Source: Gillisella vitis
Lineage (GTDB): Bacteria; Pseudomonadota; Alphaproteobacteria; Rhizobiales; Rhizobiaceae
Assembly: GCF_014204625.1 (NCBI RefSeq)
Contig: NZ_JACHLU010000011.1
Location: forward strand, 1-64,000
DNA: 64,000 nucleotides
Direction: 5' to 3'
Positions 46,001 to 54,292 of the stretch are shown piece after piece; within the stretch, counting starts at the first letter, position 1; each line of letters opens with the position of its first letter. Made by a program: the position numbers and the translations under genes. The notes under the pieces are model-generated. The model had not been told where the DNA came from and ran no database searches. It was given only the letters and a program-made list of their open reading frames with translations.

Positions 46001-48178
46001 CTACCAGCTTTTCGAGATTTTCAACGTTGCGACGCGGCCTTCGCCGTAGCCGCAGGTCAATGTGCCCTGGCAGCCGGAAACATATTGCTTGTCCAGCAGG
46101 TTATTCACCGTCAACGCTATGCCCCAGCTATCCTTTTTGTAGCGAATGGCTGCATCAAACACCACGGCATCCGGCACCTTTTTGGTATTGGCATAATCGG
46201 CCCAGCTCTCACCCTGATAGCGAACGCCACCGCCGAGGCTTACCCCTTCGAGAAGACCGGCTGGCACTGTATAATCCAGCCAGGCGGAGGCCAGCATGTT
46301 GGGCACAAGATAGGGCGAATTGCCAATCAGCGAACGATCCGCGTGCTCCATGATCTCAAGATCCTGATAGGTGAAGGATGCGATGGCTTTCCAGTCAGCA
46401 CTCAGATCGGCCTTGCCTTCCAGCTCAAAACCGCGTGAGCGCACCTCGCCAATCTGGCTGGAGAGAAAGGTCAGCGGATCGGTCACGGTCCAGTTCTTCT
46501 TGTTGATCTGAAACACGGATGCGGTGATCATGCCCGGAAAGAAGCCGGGTTCATATTTGATACCGGCTTCAAACTGTTCACCTTTTTCCGGCTTCAGCGC
46601 ATTGCCTTGCGTCGTGCCAATCTGCGGATTGAAGAAGCTGGCAATGCTGACATAGGGCGTCAGGCCATTGTCAAACTCATAGGCGAGACCTGCCCGCCCG
46701 CTGGCGGCATTGTCGGTTGCGTCATAGTCGGCATTGCTGGCGGTGCGATCATCGGAATCGGTATAAACAAAATCATAGCGACCGTTGAGCGTGGCAATGA
46801 AACCACCACCAAAATGGATCTGGTCCTGCGCATAGGCCCCAACCTGCTGCTGGCGCAACACCTGATTGAGATAGACCGAGTTTGCAGGCTGGGTGGTGCC
46901 ATAGATCGGGCTGGTGGCACTGATCGGCGTATCCGTTGTGCTGGCCTGCACCGATTCGAGCTGGTAGAATTTATAGTCGATACCGAGCGTCAGATCGTGT
47001 TTCAGCGCGCCAGTCTCAACCTCGCCATTGAGGTGATTGTCAACCGCAAAGGAATTGACAACCGTGCGGTGGTTGAACCCTAACCGGGTCAGATAGGCGT
47101 CGCTGCTGGTGGGTGAGGCAAGATAATTGGAGCCGGTCGCCGAGTCATAATAGCCATAGGTATAGGGCGCATTTTCCGAACGGTTGACATAGGAATAGCG
47201 GGCGGTCTGCGAAAAGCTCCAGCCGTTTTCCAGATCCTGACTGAAATCACTGCCCAGCATGAATTGACGGGCATAGCTATAGTCGCTGCCCGGCTCACCA
47301 TAATAGGCATCCGGGTCAATACGCCCAAAAGACGCTGGCTCGACAGTGCCGACATACGGAAGAAAGCCATTGGTGCCAGAGGTCTGGTCGAGATAGGAAT
47401 AATAGGCATAGACATTCAGCTTGGTGCCTTCATCCGGTGCCCAGGTGATCTGTGGCATGAACACACCACGAAATTCACTGGAATAATCTGCCGCCTTGTC
47501 GCCTCCGGCGATCTTGCCGGTCACACGATAGCTGACGTCGCTGTCCTTGACCGTGTCGCCTGCATCAAATGTCAGATAGGCATTGCCATAATTGTTGATG
47601 CCAGTCTCTGTGTTCAGGAATTTTTCGCCCGTCGGACGCTTGCCAATCATATTGATAATGCCGCCCGGATTGGCACCACCATACAGAACCGAGGCCGGAC
47701 CTTTCAGCACCTCCACCCGCTCCAGAACCACGGGATCGACCATAAAACCACCGAAGCCGTAGCTCCAGAGGTTCAGTCCGTCGAGAAAGCTGCCCGTCTG
47801 GGTGGCTTCAAAACCGCGCACATAAAACCAGTTGGTATCGCCATCCGCCCCAAAGGGCTGGGTATAGACCCCTGATGTGTAGCGCAGCGCCTCGTCCACC
47901 TTGTTGGTAACGCCGCGATCTGACATTTCTTCTGCACCCACCACGGAAACTGATTGTGGAATCTCCTCGATCGGCGTGTCGGATTTTGAGCCTGTCCCGG
48001 TGCGTTTGGCAACATAGCCATCAACTGGCCCGGTTGCCGTGCCACCCTCACCCTGAACGATGATGGGCGCAAGATTGGTGCTGGCCTGCTGGGCATGAAC
48101 GATCTGCGGCAGTATGCTCACCGACACAGCAAGACCTGCCATCAGCCTGTTTCGCGTGCGAAAAAATTGCGTCCCCAT
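46001..48178 (-). CDS. TonB-dependent siderophore receptor (FhuA/FoxA type)
   Basis: A 725-aa outer membrane receptor. A signal peptide ends around PQIVHA, followed by the plug domain (ETPIEEIPQ-like region here TPIEEIPQSVSVVGAEEM) and GPASVLYGGANPGGIINMIG. A 22-strand barrel of alternating beta segments follows and ends in an aromatic residue (KISKSW). Context with FhuCDB suggests hydroxamate (ferrichrome-like) uptake; the ligand cannot be told. A candidate IRO box precedes the gene, so repression by RirA in iron-replete cells is likely. Confidence 0.92.
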   Translation of the reverse strand: MGTQFFRTRNRLMAGLAVSVSILPQIVHAQQASTNLAPIIVQGEGGTATGPVDGYVAKRTGTGSKSDTPIEEIPQSVSVVGAEEMSDRGVTNKVDEALRYTSGVYTQPFGADGDTNWFYVRGFEATQTGSFLDGLNLWSYGFGGFMVDPVVLERVEVLKGPASVLYGGANPGGIINMIGKRPTGEKFLNTETGINNYGNAYLTFDAGDTVKDSDVSYRVTGKIAGGDKAADYSSEFRGVFMPQITWAPDEGTKLNVYAYYSYLDQTSGTNGFLPYVGTVEPASFGRIDPDAYYGEPGSDYSYARQFMLGSDFSQDLENGWSFSQTARYSYVNRSENAPYTYGYYDSATGSNYLASPTSSDAYLTRLGFNHRTVVNSFAVDNHLNGEVETGALKHDLTLGIDYKFYQLESVQASTTDTPISATSPIYGTTQPANSVYLNQVLRQQQVGAYAQDQIHFGGGFIATLNGRYDFVYTDSDDRTASNADYDATDNAASGRAGLAYEFDNGLTPYVSIASFFNPQIGTTQGNALKPEKGEQFEAGIKYEPGFFPGMITASVFQINKKNWTVTDPLTFLSSQIGEVRSRGFELEGKADLSADWKAIASFTYQDLEIMEHADRSLIGNSPYLVPNMLASAWLDYTVPAGLLEGVSLGGGVRYQGESWADYANTKKVPDAVVFDAAIRYKKDSWGIALTVNNLLDKQYVSGCQGTLTCGYGEGRVATLKISKSW

Positions 48179-48225
48179 ATCGTCACCCCGTGTCCGACAC
48201 CCTGCCAGGTATCATGCCTAAATGA

Positions 48226-48240
48226 TGACTTATTAATTCA
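48226..48240 (-). promoter_or_regulatory. Candidate IRO box (RirA site) before the siderophore receptor
   Basis: TGACTTATTAATTCA fits the palindromic TGA-N9-TCA consensus for RirA in rhizobia. It lies about 50 nt upstream of the receptor start, a normal operator position. Confidence 0.5.
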
Positions 48241-48318
48241 TGTTTATTCTTTGCGCTTGTCTCAAGCCATGGTGACTTGCATGGAATTGGGCAAATCTTG
48301 CATGAGAGTCTGTGTTGT

Positions 48319-48367
48319 CGTTTGTCTGATCAGAAAAACCGGTGGCCACTTTTCCCTGACAAACTCT
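48319..48367 (-). repeat. RIME-type element (copy C, first palindrome only)
   Basis: In minus orientation AGAGTTTGTCAGGGAAAAGT runs to its partner ACAAACG at 48319. The second palindrome of the complete copies is missing. The TAG stop of the AraC-type gene (48366-48368) overlaps the element's first bases, so the hairpin starts right at the stop codon. Confidence 0.8.
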
Positions 48368-49250
48368 AATTCATGCAAGTCCGCCGCCATTGCGATGGTG
48401 ACATGCCAACCACACGGCGAAAAGCGCGGGCAAAATGGGCCGGATCGGCAAAGCCTGTGTCTGCCGCAATCATCGTCAAGGGAATGTGTGGCTTACGCAA
48501 CTGGTCCTTGACCTTTTCAATACGCATTTTCATTTGCCATTGATGGGGCGACAGGCCGGTTGACGCCTTGAAGGCATGGCTGAAATAGGTGGGAGACAGG
48601 CCTGAAAGTTCGGCCAGTTCCTCCAGCCTGATGGTGCGCAGGCAATTATCAGCAATGAAATCGCAGGCCCTTTGCTGCTGCCAGGCCGCCAGTTTGCTGC
48701 GCTTGCGGGTTGGGGCGGGGCGAAGATTCAACACATCAATCAGCAAGGCGCTGATCAATCCATCACCATAGAGATCATGCAAGGGATGGGGATTGCTGAC
48801 GTCTTCGGCAATCAATTCAGACAATGCCAGCAAGCGTGGATGATCCAGACGATAGCGCGGCTGCTCCAGCGCTTTCACATCAACCCCCTCGCCCAGACGG
48901 CGGATCAGCGTATCTGTATCAAAATGCACATCCAGATGCCGCAATCGGCTCATGCCATGGATTCTGGTCGACATTTCCACCCCGGCGGGAATGAAATGCA
49001 CGGCCTTTGCCATACAATTTGGCACGACCTTGCCGTCACTCTCCACCATGCTGAAATCCGCCTTTTCCCCGCATTCTGCCTCCAGCAGAATAAACAGGCG
49101 CGGATCGTGACTGACATAGCGGCCACCGGCATCCGCTGCGCAATCCACCGACCAAAGATCAGCAACCATACCGTTCCAGTAGCGGCGGTGCAGACTGGAT
49201 GAAACGGAAAATCCGTCAATCGTATTGGTCATACGCGGCAGGTAAGACAT
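48366..49250 (-). CDS. AraC family transcriptional regulator
   Basis: About 294 aa. The N-terminal effector-binding region is unremarkable. The C-terminal 100 residues form two HTH motifs: IRLEELAELSGLSPTYFSHAFK and IPLTMIAADTGFADPAHFAR with FRRVVGMSPSQWR. The ATG at 49250 (MSYLPRM) is preferred over 49307 because GGAAGAG lies 4 nt upstream. It lies between the receptor and divergent fhuC, so it probably activates siderophore uptake genes when the iron-siderophore complex is present, as known for related regulators. Confidence 0.88.
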   Translation of the reverse strand: MSYLPRMTNTIDGFSVSSSLHRRYWNGMVADLWSVDCAADAGGRYVSHDPRLFILLEAECGEKADFSMVESDGKVVPNCMAKAVHFIPAGVEMSTRIHGMSRLRHLDVHFDTDTLIRRLGEGVDVKALEQPRYRLDHPRLLALSELIAEDVSNPHPLHDLYGDGLISALLIDVLNLRPAPTRKRSKLAAWQQQRACDFIADNCLRTIRLEELAELSGLSPTYFSHAFKASTGLSPHQWQMKMRIEKVKDQLRKPHIPLTMIAADTGFADPAHFARAFRRVVGMSPSQWRRTCMN

Positions 49251-49312
49251 CGGCTCTTCCGGGAAAACAGACTTGCACAACAGACTTGCAGAGAAATCAA
49301 ACTGCATATAGT

Positions 49313-49327
49313 TGATAATTTATATCA
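49313..49327 (+). promoter_or_regulatory. Candidate IRO box (RirA site) before fhuC
   Basis: TGATAATTTATATCA is a TGA-N9-TCA palindrome with an AT-rich spacer, 72 nt before the preferred ATG of fhuC. It lies in the divergent araC/fhuC promoter region and may control both. Confidence 0.5.
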
Positions 49328-49398
49328 TGTTTTTGTGGTTTCAGACAAGCCAGTCGACCAGCAAAGCAGACCCACGGGGTCAAATCGCCAAGAGGGCA

Positions 49399-50235
49399 AT
49401 GTTGTTTCAAGGACGGATGATCGTGAGTGAATGTCAGCCAGCCCACGCCTGTGACGATAAAAACAATATTTTTGCAACACAGGCCCTCACCTTCAAGGTT
49501 GAAGAGCGCGCCTTGCTCAAGGATGTTTCCATTGCCTTTCGCGCAGGCGAAGTTTCCGGTCTGGTGGGCCATAATGGTTCGGGAAAATCGACGCTTCTCA
49601 AGCTTTTGGCCCGTCAGCAACGGTTGAGCGGCGGCACAATCCATTTTTTGGGCCACGATGTTGATGCGCTCGGCCCGCGCGATTTTGCCCGCAAGGTGGC
49701 CTATCTGCCGCAGGATGTCACCGCCGCCCATGGCATGACCGTGCGTGAACTGGTGGCCTGCGGGCGCTATCCCTGGCATGGCGCGCTGGGACGGTTCACC
49801 GATGACGACCGGCAAAAAGTCGAGGACGCGCTGGCCCTGACCCACATCGAATCCATGGCCGACCGGATGGTGGATACCCTGTCTGGCGGCGAGCGACAGC
49901 GGGCCTGGATTGCCATGCTGGTGGCGCAAAACAGCGCATGCCTGTTGCTGGATGAGCCAACCTCGGCACTGGATATTGCCCATCAAATGGAGGTGCTGGC
50001 GCTGGTACGCCGTCTGTCGCGCGAAAAGGGTCTGAGCGTTATCATCGTCCTGCACGACATCAATATGGCCAGTCGCTTCTGTGATCGGCTTTATGCCCTG
50101 AAGGGCGGACAGCTGATTGCCAGCGGAAGCCCGAACGATCTCATGACCCGCGATACGCTCAACGCCATTTATGGTGTGGACATGGACGTCACCCGCCATC
50201 CCGTGCTGGAGATTCCACTCGCCTATGTCTGCTGA
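49399..50235 (+). CDS. fhuC: Ferric siderophore ABC transporter, ATP-binding protein
   Basis: A FhuC/FecE-type ATPase. Walker A is GHNGSGKSTLLKLL, the signature is LSGGERQRAWIAM, Walker B is LLLDEPTSALD and the H-loop is VLHDINMAS. The start is uncertain: the ATG at 49399 has AGAGGG very close upstream and the ATG at 49417 has AAGGA. Both leave the ABC domain complete (278 or 272 aa). It powers the FhuB permease. Its 3' end overlaps fhuD by 11 nt. Confidence 0.93.
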   Translation: MLFQGRMIVSECQPAHACDDKNNIFATQALTFKVEERALLKDVSIAFRAGEVSGLVGHNGSGKSTLLKLLARQQRLSGGTIHFLGHDVDALGPRDFARKVAYLPQDVTAAHGMTVRELVACGRYPWHGALGRFTDDDRQKVEDALALTHIESMADRMVDTLSGGERQRAWIAMLVAQNSACLLLDEPTSALDIAHQMEVLALVRRLSREKGLSVIIVLHDINMASRFCDRLYALKGGQLIASGSPNDLMTRDTLNAIYGVDMDVTRHPVLEIPLAYVC

Positions 50236-51118
50236 TCTTTCTCTCAGTCGCCGTCATCTGATGGTTGGTGCCGCAAGTCTGTTTGCCTTTGCACCCGATG
50301 CGAAGGCGGTCAATCCGCCCCGCAGGGTGGTCTGTCTGGATTATGGTCTTGCCTCAACACTTCTGGCGTTTGGCTTCAAGCCTCTGGCCGTGGTCTCGCT
50401 GGCCGATTGGGACAAATGGGTGGAAGAGCCACCAATGCCAAACGGTATTGTTGATCTCGGCTCGTCCTGGGAAATCAACTTTGAGCTTCTGCTTGCCCTG
50501 AAGCCGGATCTGATTCTGTCCACGGCGTTTAACGATCTGCTCAAACCCCGTCTGGATACGGTCGCCCCGGTGTTTCGCGCCAGCGTCTATGCGCCAGACG
50601 GGGGCAATATCCTGCCAAAAGCCTATCAGGCAACCCGTGATCTGGGAAGAATCATGCAGATGCAGGACAAAGCCGAGGCCCTGCTGGCACAGGCTGATGC
50701 ATTGTTTGACGCCTGCCGCGCCCGGCTTGCCCGCTTGAGCGTGCCATCACTGGCTTTGGTCGGCTTTATGGATGCCCGCCACGTTCGCATCTTCACCGCG
50801 CCCGGCCTGTTTGATGATGTGTTGCGCCGTCTTGGTCTGCGCAATGGCTGGGAAGCCCCCGGCAATTACTGGGGCTTTGAGACCATTGGTATCGAAAGCC
50901 TGTCAAAAATCACCGATCCGCACACCCGGCTGATCACTTTTGAACCCATTCCCGCCGATGTGCTGCCCACGCTTGCCAAAAGCCCGCTGTGGCAAGCCTT
51001 GCCAATGGCGCACCCGGACCGATTTGGCATTCTGCCCCCAACCCTCATGTTTGGAATGGTGGTGGAAGCCATGCGTTTTGCCCGTCTGCTGACAGAGTAC
51101 CTGGACCCACAAGCATGA
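50225..51118 (+). CDS. fhuD: Ferric siderophore ABC transporter, periplasmic binding protein
   Basis: A 297-aa FhuD/FepB-type protein. The N-terminal SRRHLMVGAASLFAFA is a Tat-like signal ending near AKA. The class III binding-protein body contains VCLDYGLASTLLAFG and ALKPDLILSTAFND. It delivers the siderophore complex to FhuB. It overlaps fhuC by 11 nt and fhuB by 4 nt (ATGA). Confidence 0.92.
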   Translation: MSADLSLSRRHLMVGAASLFAFAPDAKAVNPPRRVVCLDYGLASTLLAFGFKPLAVVSLADWDKWVEEPPMPNGIVDLGSSWEINFELLLALKPDLILSTAFNDLLKPRLDTVAPVFRASVYAPDGGNILPKAYQATRDLGRIMQMQDKAEALLAQADALFDACRARLARLSVPSLALVGFMDARHVRIFTAPGLFDDVLRRLGLRNGWEAPGNYWGFETIGIESLSKITDPHTRLITFEPIPADVLPTLAKSPLWQALPMAHPDRFGILPPTLMFGMVVEAMRFARLLTEYLDPQA

Positions 51119-53079
51119 GCATTTCCTCCCGGTTTGGACCTCTGATCGTCACTGTTTTTCTGGCCGGTGCAGGTCTGCTGATGGCATGGCATGGCATCAG
51201 CCCGATCCTGTCTGTGCCTGAAAAACCGGGCTATGACATTGGCTATCTCGTGCTCTATCAGTCCACCTTGCCGCGCATGGCAGTCGCGCTGATCTGCGGC
51301 GGCGCGCTGTCTCTGTCCGGTGCGCTGTTTCAACAGGTGTTGCGCAATCCGCTGGCCTCGCCCACCACGCTTGGCGTATCGGCAGGGGCCAATCTGGCCA
51401 TCGCGCTGGCGCTGCTGCTGTCGCCCGGATTGCTGGGCTCTGGCCGGGATATTGTGGCTCTTGCCGGTAGCGCCATCGCTGCCGGTCTGGTGCTGTTGAT
51501 GGGCCGACGTCGCGGCTTTTCACCCTTTTCACTGGTGATGTCCGGGCTGGTGGTCAGTCTCTGGTGTGGCGCTCTTTCCAGCGTGCTGGTGTTGCTGAAT
51601 GAGCGCTATCTGGTCAGCCTGTTCATCTGGGGGGCAGGCTCTCTGTCGCAGCAAAGCTGGGCTGTGCCGCTGGCGCTGCTGCCAAAAGTCACTCTGACGG
51701 CGCTGGCGGCAACTTTCCTTCTGCGTCCCCTGATGATGATCGAGTTGGGGGAAGCGGGTGCCACGGCACTGGGCGTCAAAACCAGCCATTTGCGCGCCGC
51801 TGCCATTGCCCTTGCGGTGCTGCTGGCAGCTTTTGTCACCAGTGCTGTCGGCGTCATCGGCTTTATCGGCCTTGTTGCTCCGACTGTTGCCCGGCTTGCC
51901 GGTGCGCGCCGTCCTGCACCGCTGCTGCTTTGGTCAACGCTGATCGGCGCATCACTGCTGTTTTTTGCCGATAGCACCTTGCAACTGTTTGCAGACCAGT
52001 TTGCTGATCTGCTGCCAACCGGCGCGGTGACGGCGCTGTTTGGCTCTCCCCTTTTGCTGGTGCTGTTGCCCCTGCTGAAAACCCGCCATCGGGTGATTGT
52101 CGGGCAGCCTGCAAAGGTCCGCCATATCGCCTCTCCTGTGTCTCTGCTGTTGATGGGGCTGGTTGCCGGTGCGGCCTTGATCACGGTCGCCATGCTGTTT
52201 GGACGGAGCGTAGACGGTGGCTGGACGTTTCTGTCGCCTGCGCTTTATGCCGATATTTTGCCTCTGCGCTTTCCCCGTGTTCTGGCAGCCTTTGCATCCG
52301 GCGCCATGCTGGCCGCAGCGGGGATGATTTTGCAGCGCTTGACCGGCAATGAAATGGCCAGCCCCGAAGTTCTGGGCATCAGTGCCGGTGCCACATTCGG
52401 GGTTACGGTTGCGGTGTTTTTTCTCTCAGCACCGGGTCTGGCTGCACAGCTTGGCTTTGCCGCCCTTGGATCCCTCACGGTTCTGGCGGTGATTTTCCTG
52501 TTTGCCATACGCTCGGGCTTTGCGCCAGAACGGGTTCTGCTGGCGGGTATTGCGCTGAGCGCCATGGTGGATGCCGTTGTTGGCGTGCTGGCGGCCAGCG
52601 GCGATCCACGCGCCATGTTCCTGATGCGCTGGATGAGCGGCTCGACCTATAATGTCACCATGAGCAGCGCCATCACCGTTGCACTCTTCGCCATCCTGCT
52701 GATCACCATCGTTGCATTTTTGCGCCGCTGGCTGACGCTTCTGCCGCTCGGGCCGTCTGCCGCCACAGCGCTGGGGGTGCCGCTGGCTTCTGCGCGGCTC
52801 TGGTTGCTGGTGCTCGCCGGGGTCTTGAGCGGGACCGCAACACTGACGGTTGGTCCTTTAAGCTTTGTCGGGCTGATGGCCCCCCATCTGGCCCGCGAAG
52901 CCGGATTGTTACGGGCAGACCGCCAGCTGTTTGGGGCTGTGCTGGTCGGGGGTGTGCTGATGATGATAGCTGACTGGATCGGCAGAACACTGGTCTATCC
53001 CTATGAGATTGCCGCAGGTCTGGTGTCCGCCCTGATTGGTGCGCCTGTGCTGATCCTGCTGATGCGCAGAAGAGCCTGA
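51115..53079 (+). CDS. fhuB: Ferric siderophore ABC transporter, double-length permease
   Basis: 654 aa made of two fused FecCD-type permease halves (about 1-330 and 340-654), as in FhuB. Each half has some ten membrane segments and the signature pairs RNPLASPTTLGVSAG and NEMASPEVLGISAG, plus FIGLVAPTVARL and FVGLMAPHLAR near the cytoplasmic ATPase contacts. The duplicated architecture is typical of ferrichrome systems. Confidence 0.94.
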   Translation: MSISSRFGPLIVTVFLAGAGLLMAWHGISPILSVPEKPGYDIGYLVLYQSTLPRMAVALICGGALSLSGALFQQVLRNPLASPTTLGVSAGANLAIALALLLSPGLLGSGRDIVALAGSAIAAGLVLLMGRRRGFSPFSLVMSGLVVSLWCGALSSVLVLLNERYLVSLFIWGAGSLSQQSWAVPLALLPKVTLTALAATFLLRPLMMIELGEAGATALGVKTSHLRAAAIALAVLLAAFVTSAVGVIGFIGLVAPTVARLAGARRPAPLLLWSTLIGASLLFFADSTLQLFADQFADLLPTGAVTALFGSPLLLVLLPLLKTRHRVIVGQPAKVRHIASPVSLLLMGLVAGAALITVAMLFGRSVDGGWTFLSPALYADILPLRFPRVLAAFASGAMLAAAGMILQRLTGNEMASPEVLGISAGATFGVTVAVFFLSAPGLAAQLGFAALGSLTVLAVIFLFAIRSGFAPERVLLAGIALSAMVDAVVGVLAASGDPRAMFLMRWMSGSTYNVTMSSAITVALFAILLITIVAFLRRWLTLLPLGPSAATALGVPLASARLWLLVLAGVLSGTATLTVGPLSFVGLMAPHLAREAGLLRADRQLFGAVLVGGVLMMIADWIGRTLVYPYEIAAGLVSALIGAPVLILLMRRRA

Positions 53080-53299
53080 CGGCCAGCGCCCTGCATCTCA
53101 TATTTTCAGACCCATAAAAGATGAACGTCACACACATGTTATGTGGTGGCCTTATTCAGCCATGGATTGCTGCTTGTAGAGCGCTCCAGCGTTTCGCTGA
53201 AAACTGGATGCGCTCTCTTGCTTTGTTTTACGCATCTCCGGGTTTCTTCGCATCTCCGGACCCAAAACATCTACGCTCTTTGCTCAATGAGGACGTTCC

Positions 53300-54277
53300 A
53301 TGGCCAAGCTTCTCCGCGCTTTCACCACCTTTGCCTCTGTCGCCTTTCTGGCTGTTTCTGCTGAAGCGGCCGATCTGGTGCTCTACACCAGCCAACCAAA
53401 CGAAGATGCTCAGGCAACCGTCGATGGCTTCATGGCCGCCAATCCGGGCATCAAGGTTGACTGGGTGCGCGATGGAACCACAAAAATCATGGCGAGGCTG
53501 ATGGCTGAAATTGATGCCGGTTCCGCCAGCGCCGATGTGCTGTTAATTGCCGATACCGTGACGCTGGAGCGCATGAAGCAGGCAGGCCAGCTTCTGGCCT
53601 ACAAATCGCCGGAGGCTGTGAACTATGACAAAAGCCTCTATGATGCGGATGGTGCCTATTACTCGACCAAGCTGATCACCACCGGCATCGTCTACAACAC
53701 CGGCGCTGGCATGAAGCCAACCAGCTGGCAGGATTTGATCAAGCCGGAAGCCAAGGGTCTGGTGACCATGCCAAGCCCGCTGACCTCGGGGGCTGCTCTC
53801 ATTCACGCCCAGACGCTTGCGGCTGTTCCAGGGCTTGGTTGGGATTTTTACAAGGCCATGAAAAGCAATGGTGCAACCGCCACCGGCGGTAACGGTGCCG
53901 TGCTCAAATCCGTTGCATCCGGTGAAAAAGCCTATGGCATGATCGTCGATTACATGCCGATCCGCGAAAAGGCCAAGGGTGCCCCGGTGGAGTTTGTCTT
54001 CCCAAGCGAAGGCGTTTCTGCCGTCACCGAGCCGGTCGCCATCCTGAAAAACAGCCAGCATGTTGAAGCGGCAAAAAAGTTCGTCGACTATGTTCTTTCT
54101 GAAAAAGGCCAAACCGGCTTCCTCAAGCTTGGTTATATCCCTGCCCGCAATGGCATGGCCTCACCCGAAGGTTTTCCCGCACGCGATAAAATCAAGCTTT
54201 TGCCGCTGGATGCAGCGCAGGCGCTGACCTCCTCAGACGCCGATCTCAAGACTTTCTCTGCCATTTTCGGCAATTGA
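53300..54277 (+). CDS. Iron(III)-type ABC transporter, substrate-binding protein
   Basis: A 325-aa periplasmic protein. The signal peptide ends at SAEAA near residue 23. The mature part, starting DLVLYTSQPNEDA, is of FbpA/AfuA class. I see no clear pair of adjacent tyrosine ligands at the C-terminal end, so the substrate could be ferric iron, or a compound such as a phosphonate or polyamine-like solute transported by related systems. It is the first gene of a three-gene operon; 11-bp direct repeats CGCATCTCCGG (53231 and 53249) lie upstream. Confidence 0.82.
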   Translation: MAKLLRAFTTFASVAFLAVSAEAADLVLYTSQPNEDAQATVDGFMAANPGIKVDWVRDGTTKIMARLMAEIDAGSASADVLLIADTVTLERMKQAGQLLAYKSPEAVNYDKSLYDADGAYYSTKLITTGIVYNTGAGMKPTSWQDLIKPEAKGLVTMPSPLTSGAALIHAQTLAAVPGLGWDFYKAMKSNGATATGGNGAVLKSVASGEKAYGMIVDYMPIREKAKGAPVEFVFPSEGVSAVTEPVAILKNSQHVEAAKKFVDYVLSEKGQTGFLKLGYIPARNGMASPEGFPARDKIKLLPLDAAQALTSSDADLKTFSAIFGN

Positions 54278-54292
54278 GATTACCGATCCATC

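Noticed and set aside
53080-53299. IRO or Fur-type box before the second iron-type importer
   Set aside because: No TGA-N9-TCA or recognisable palindrome was found in this gap.
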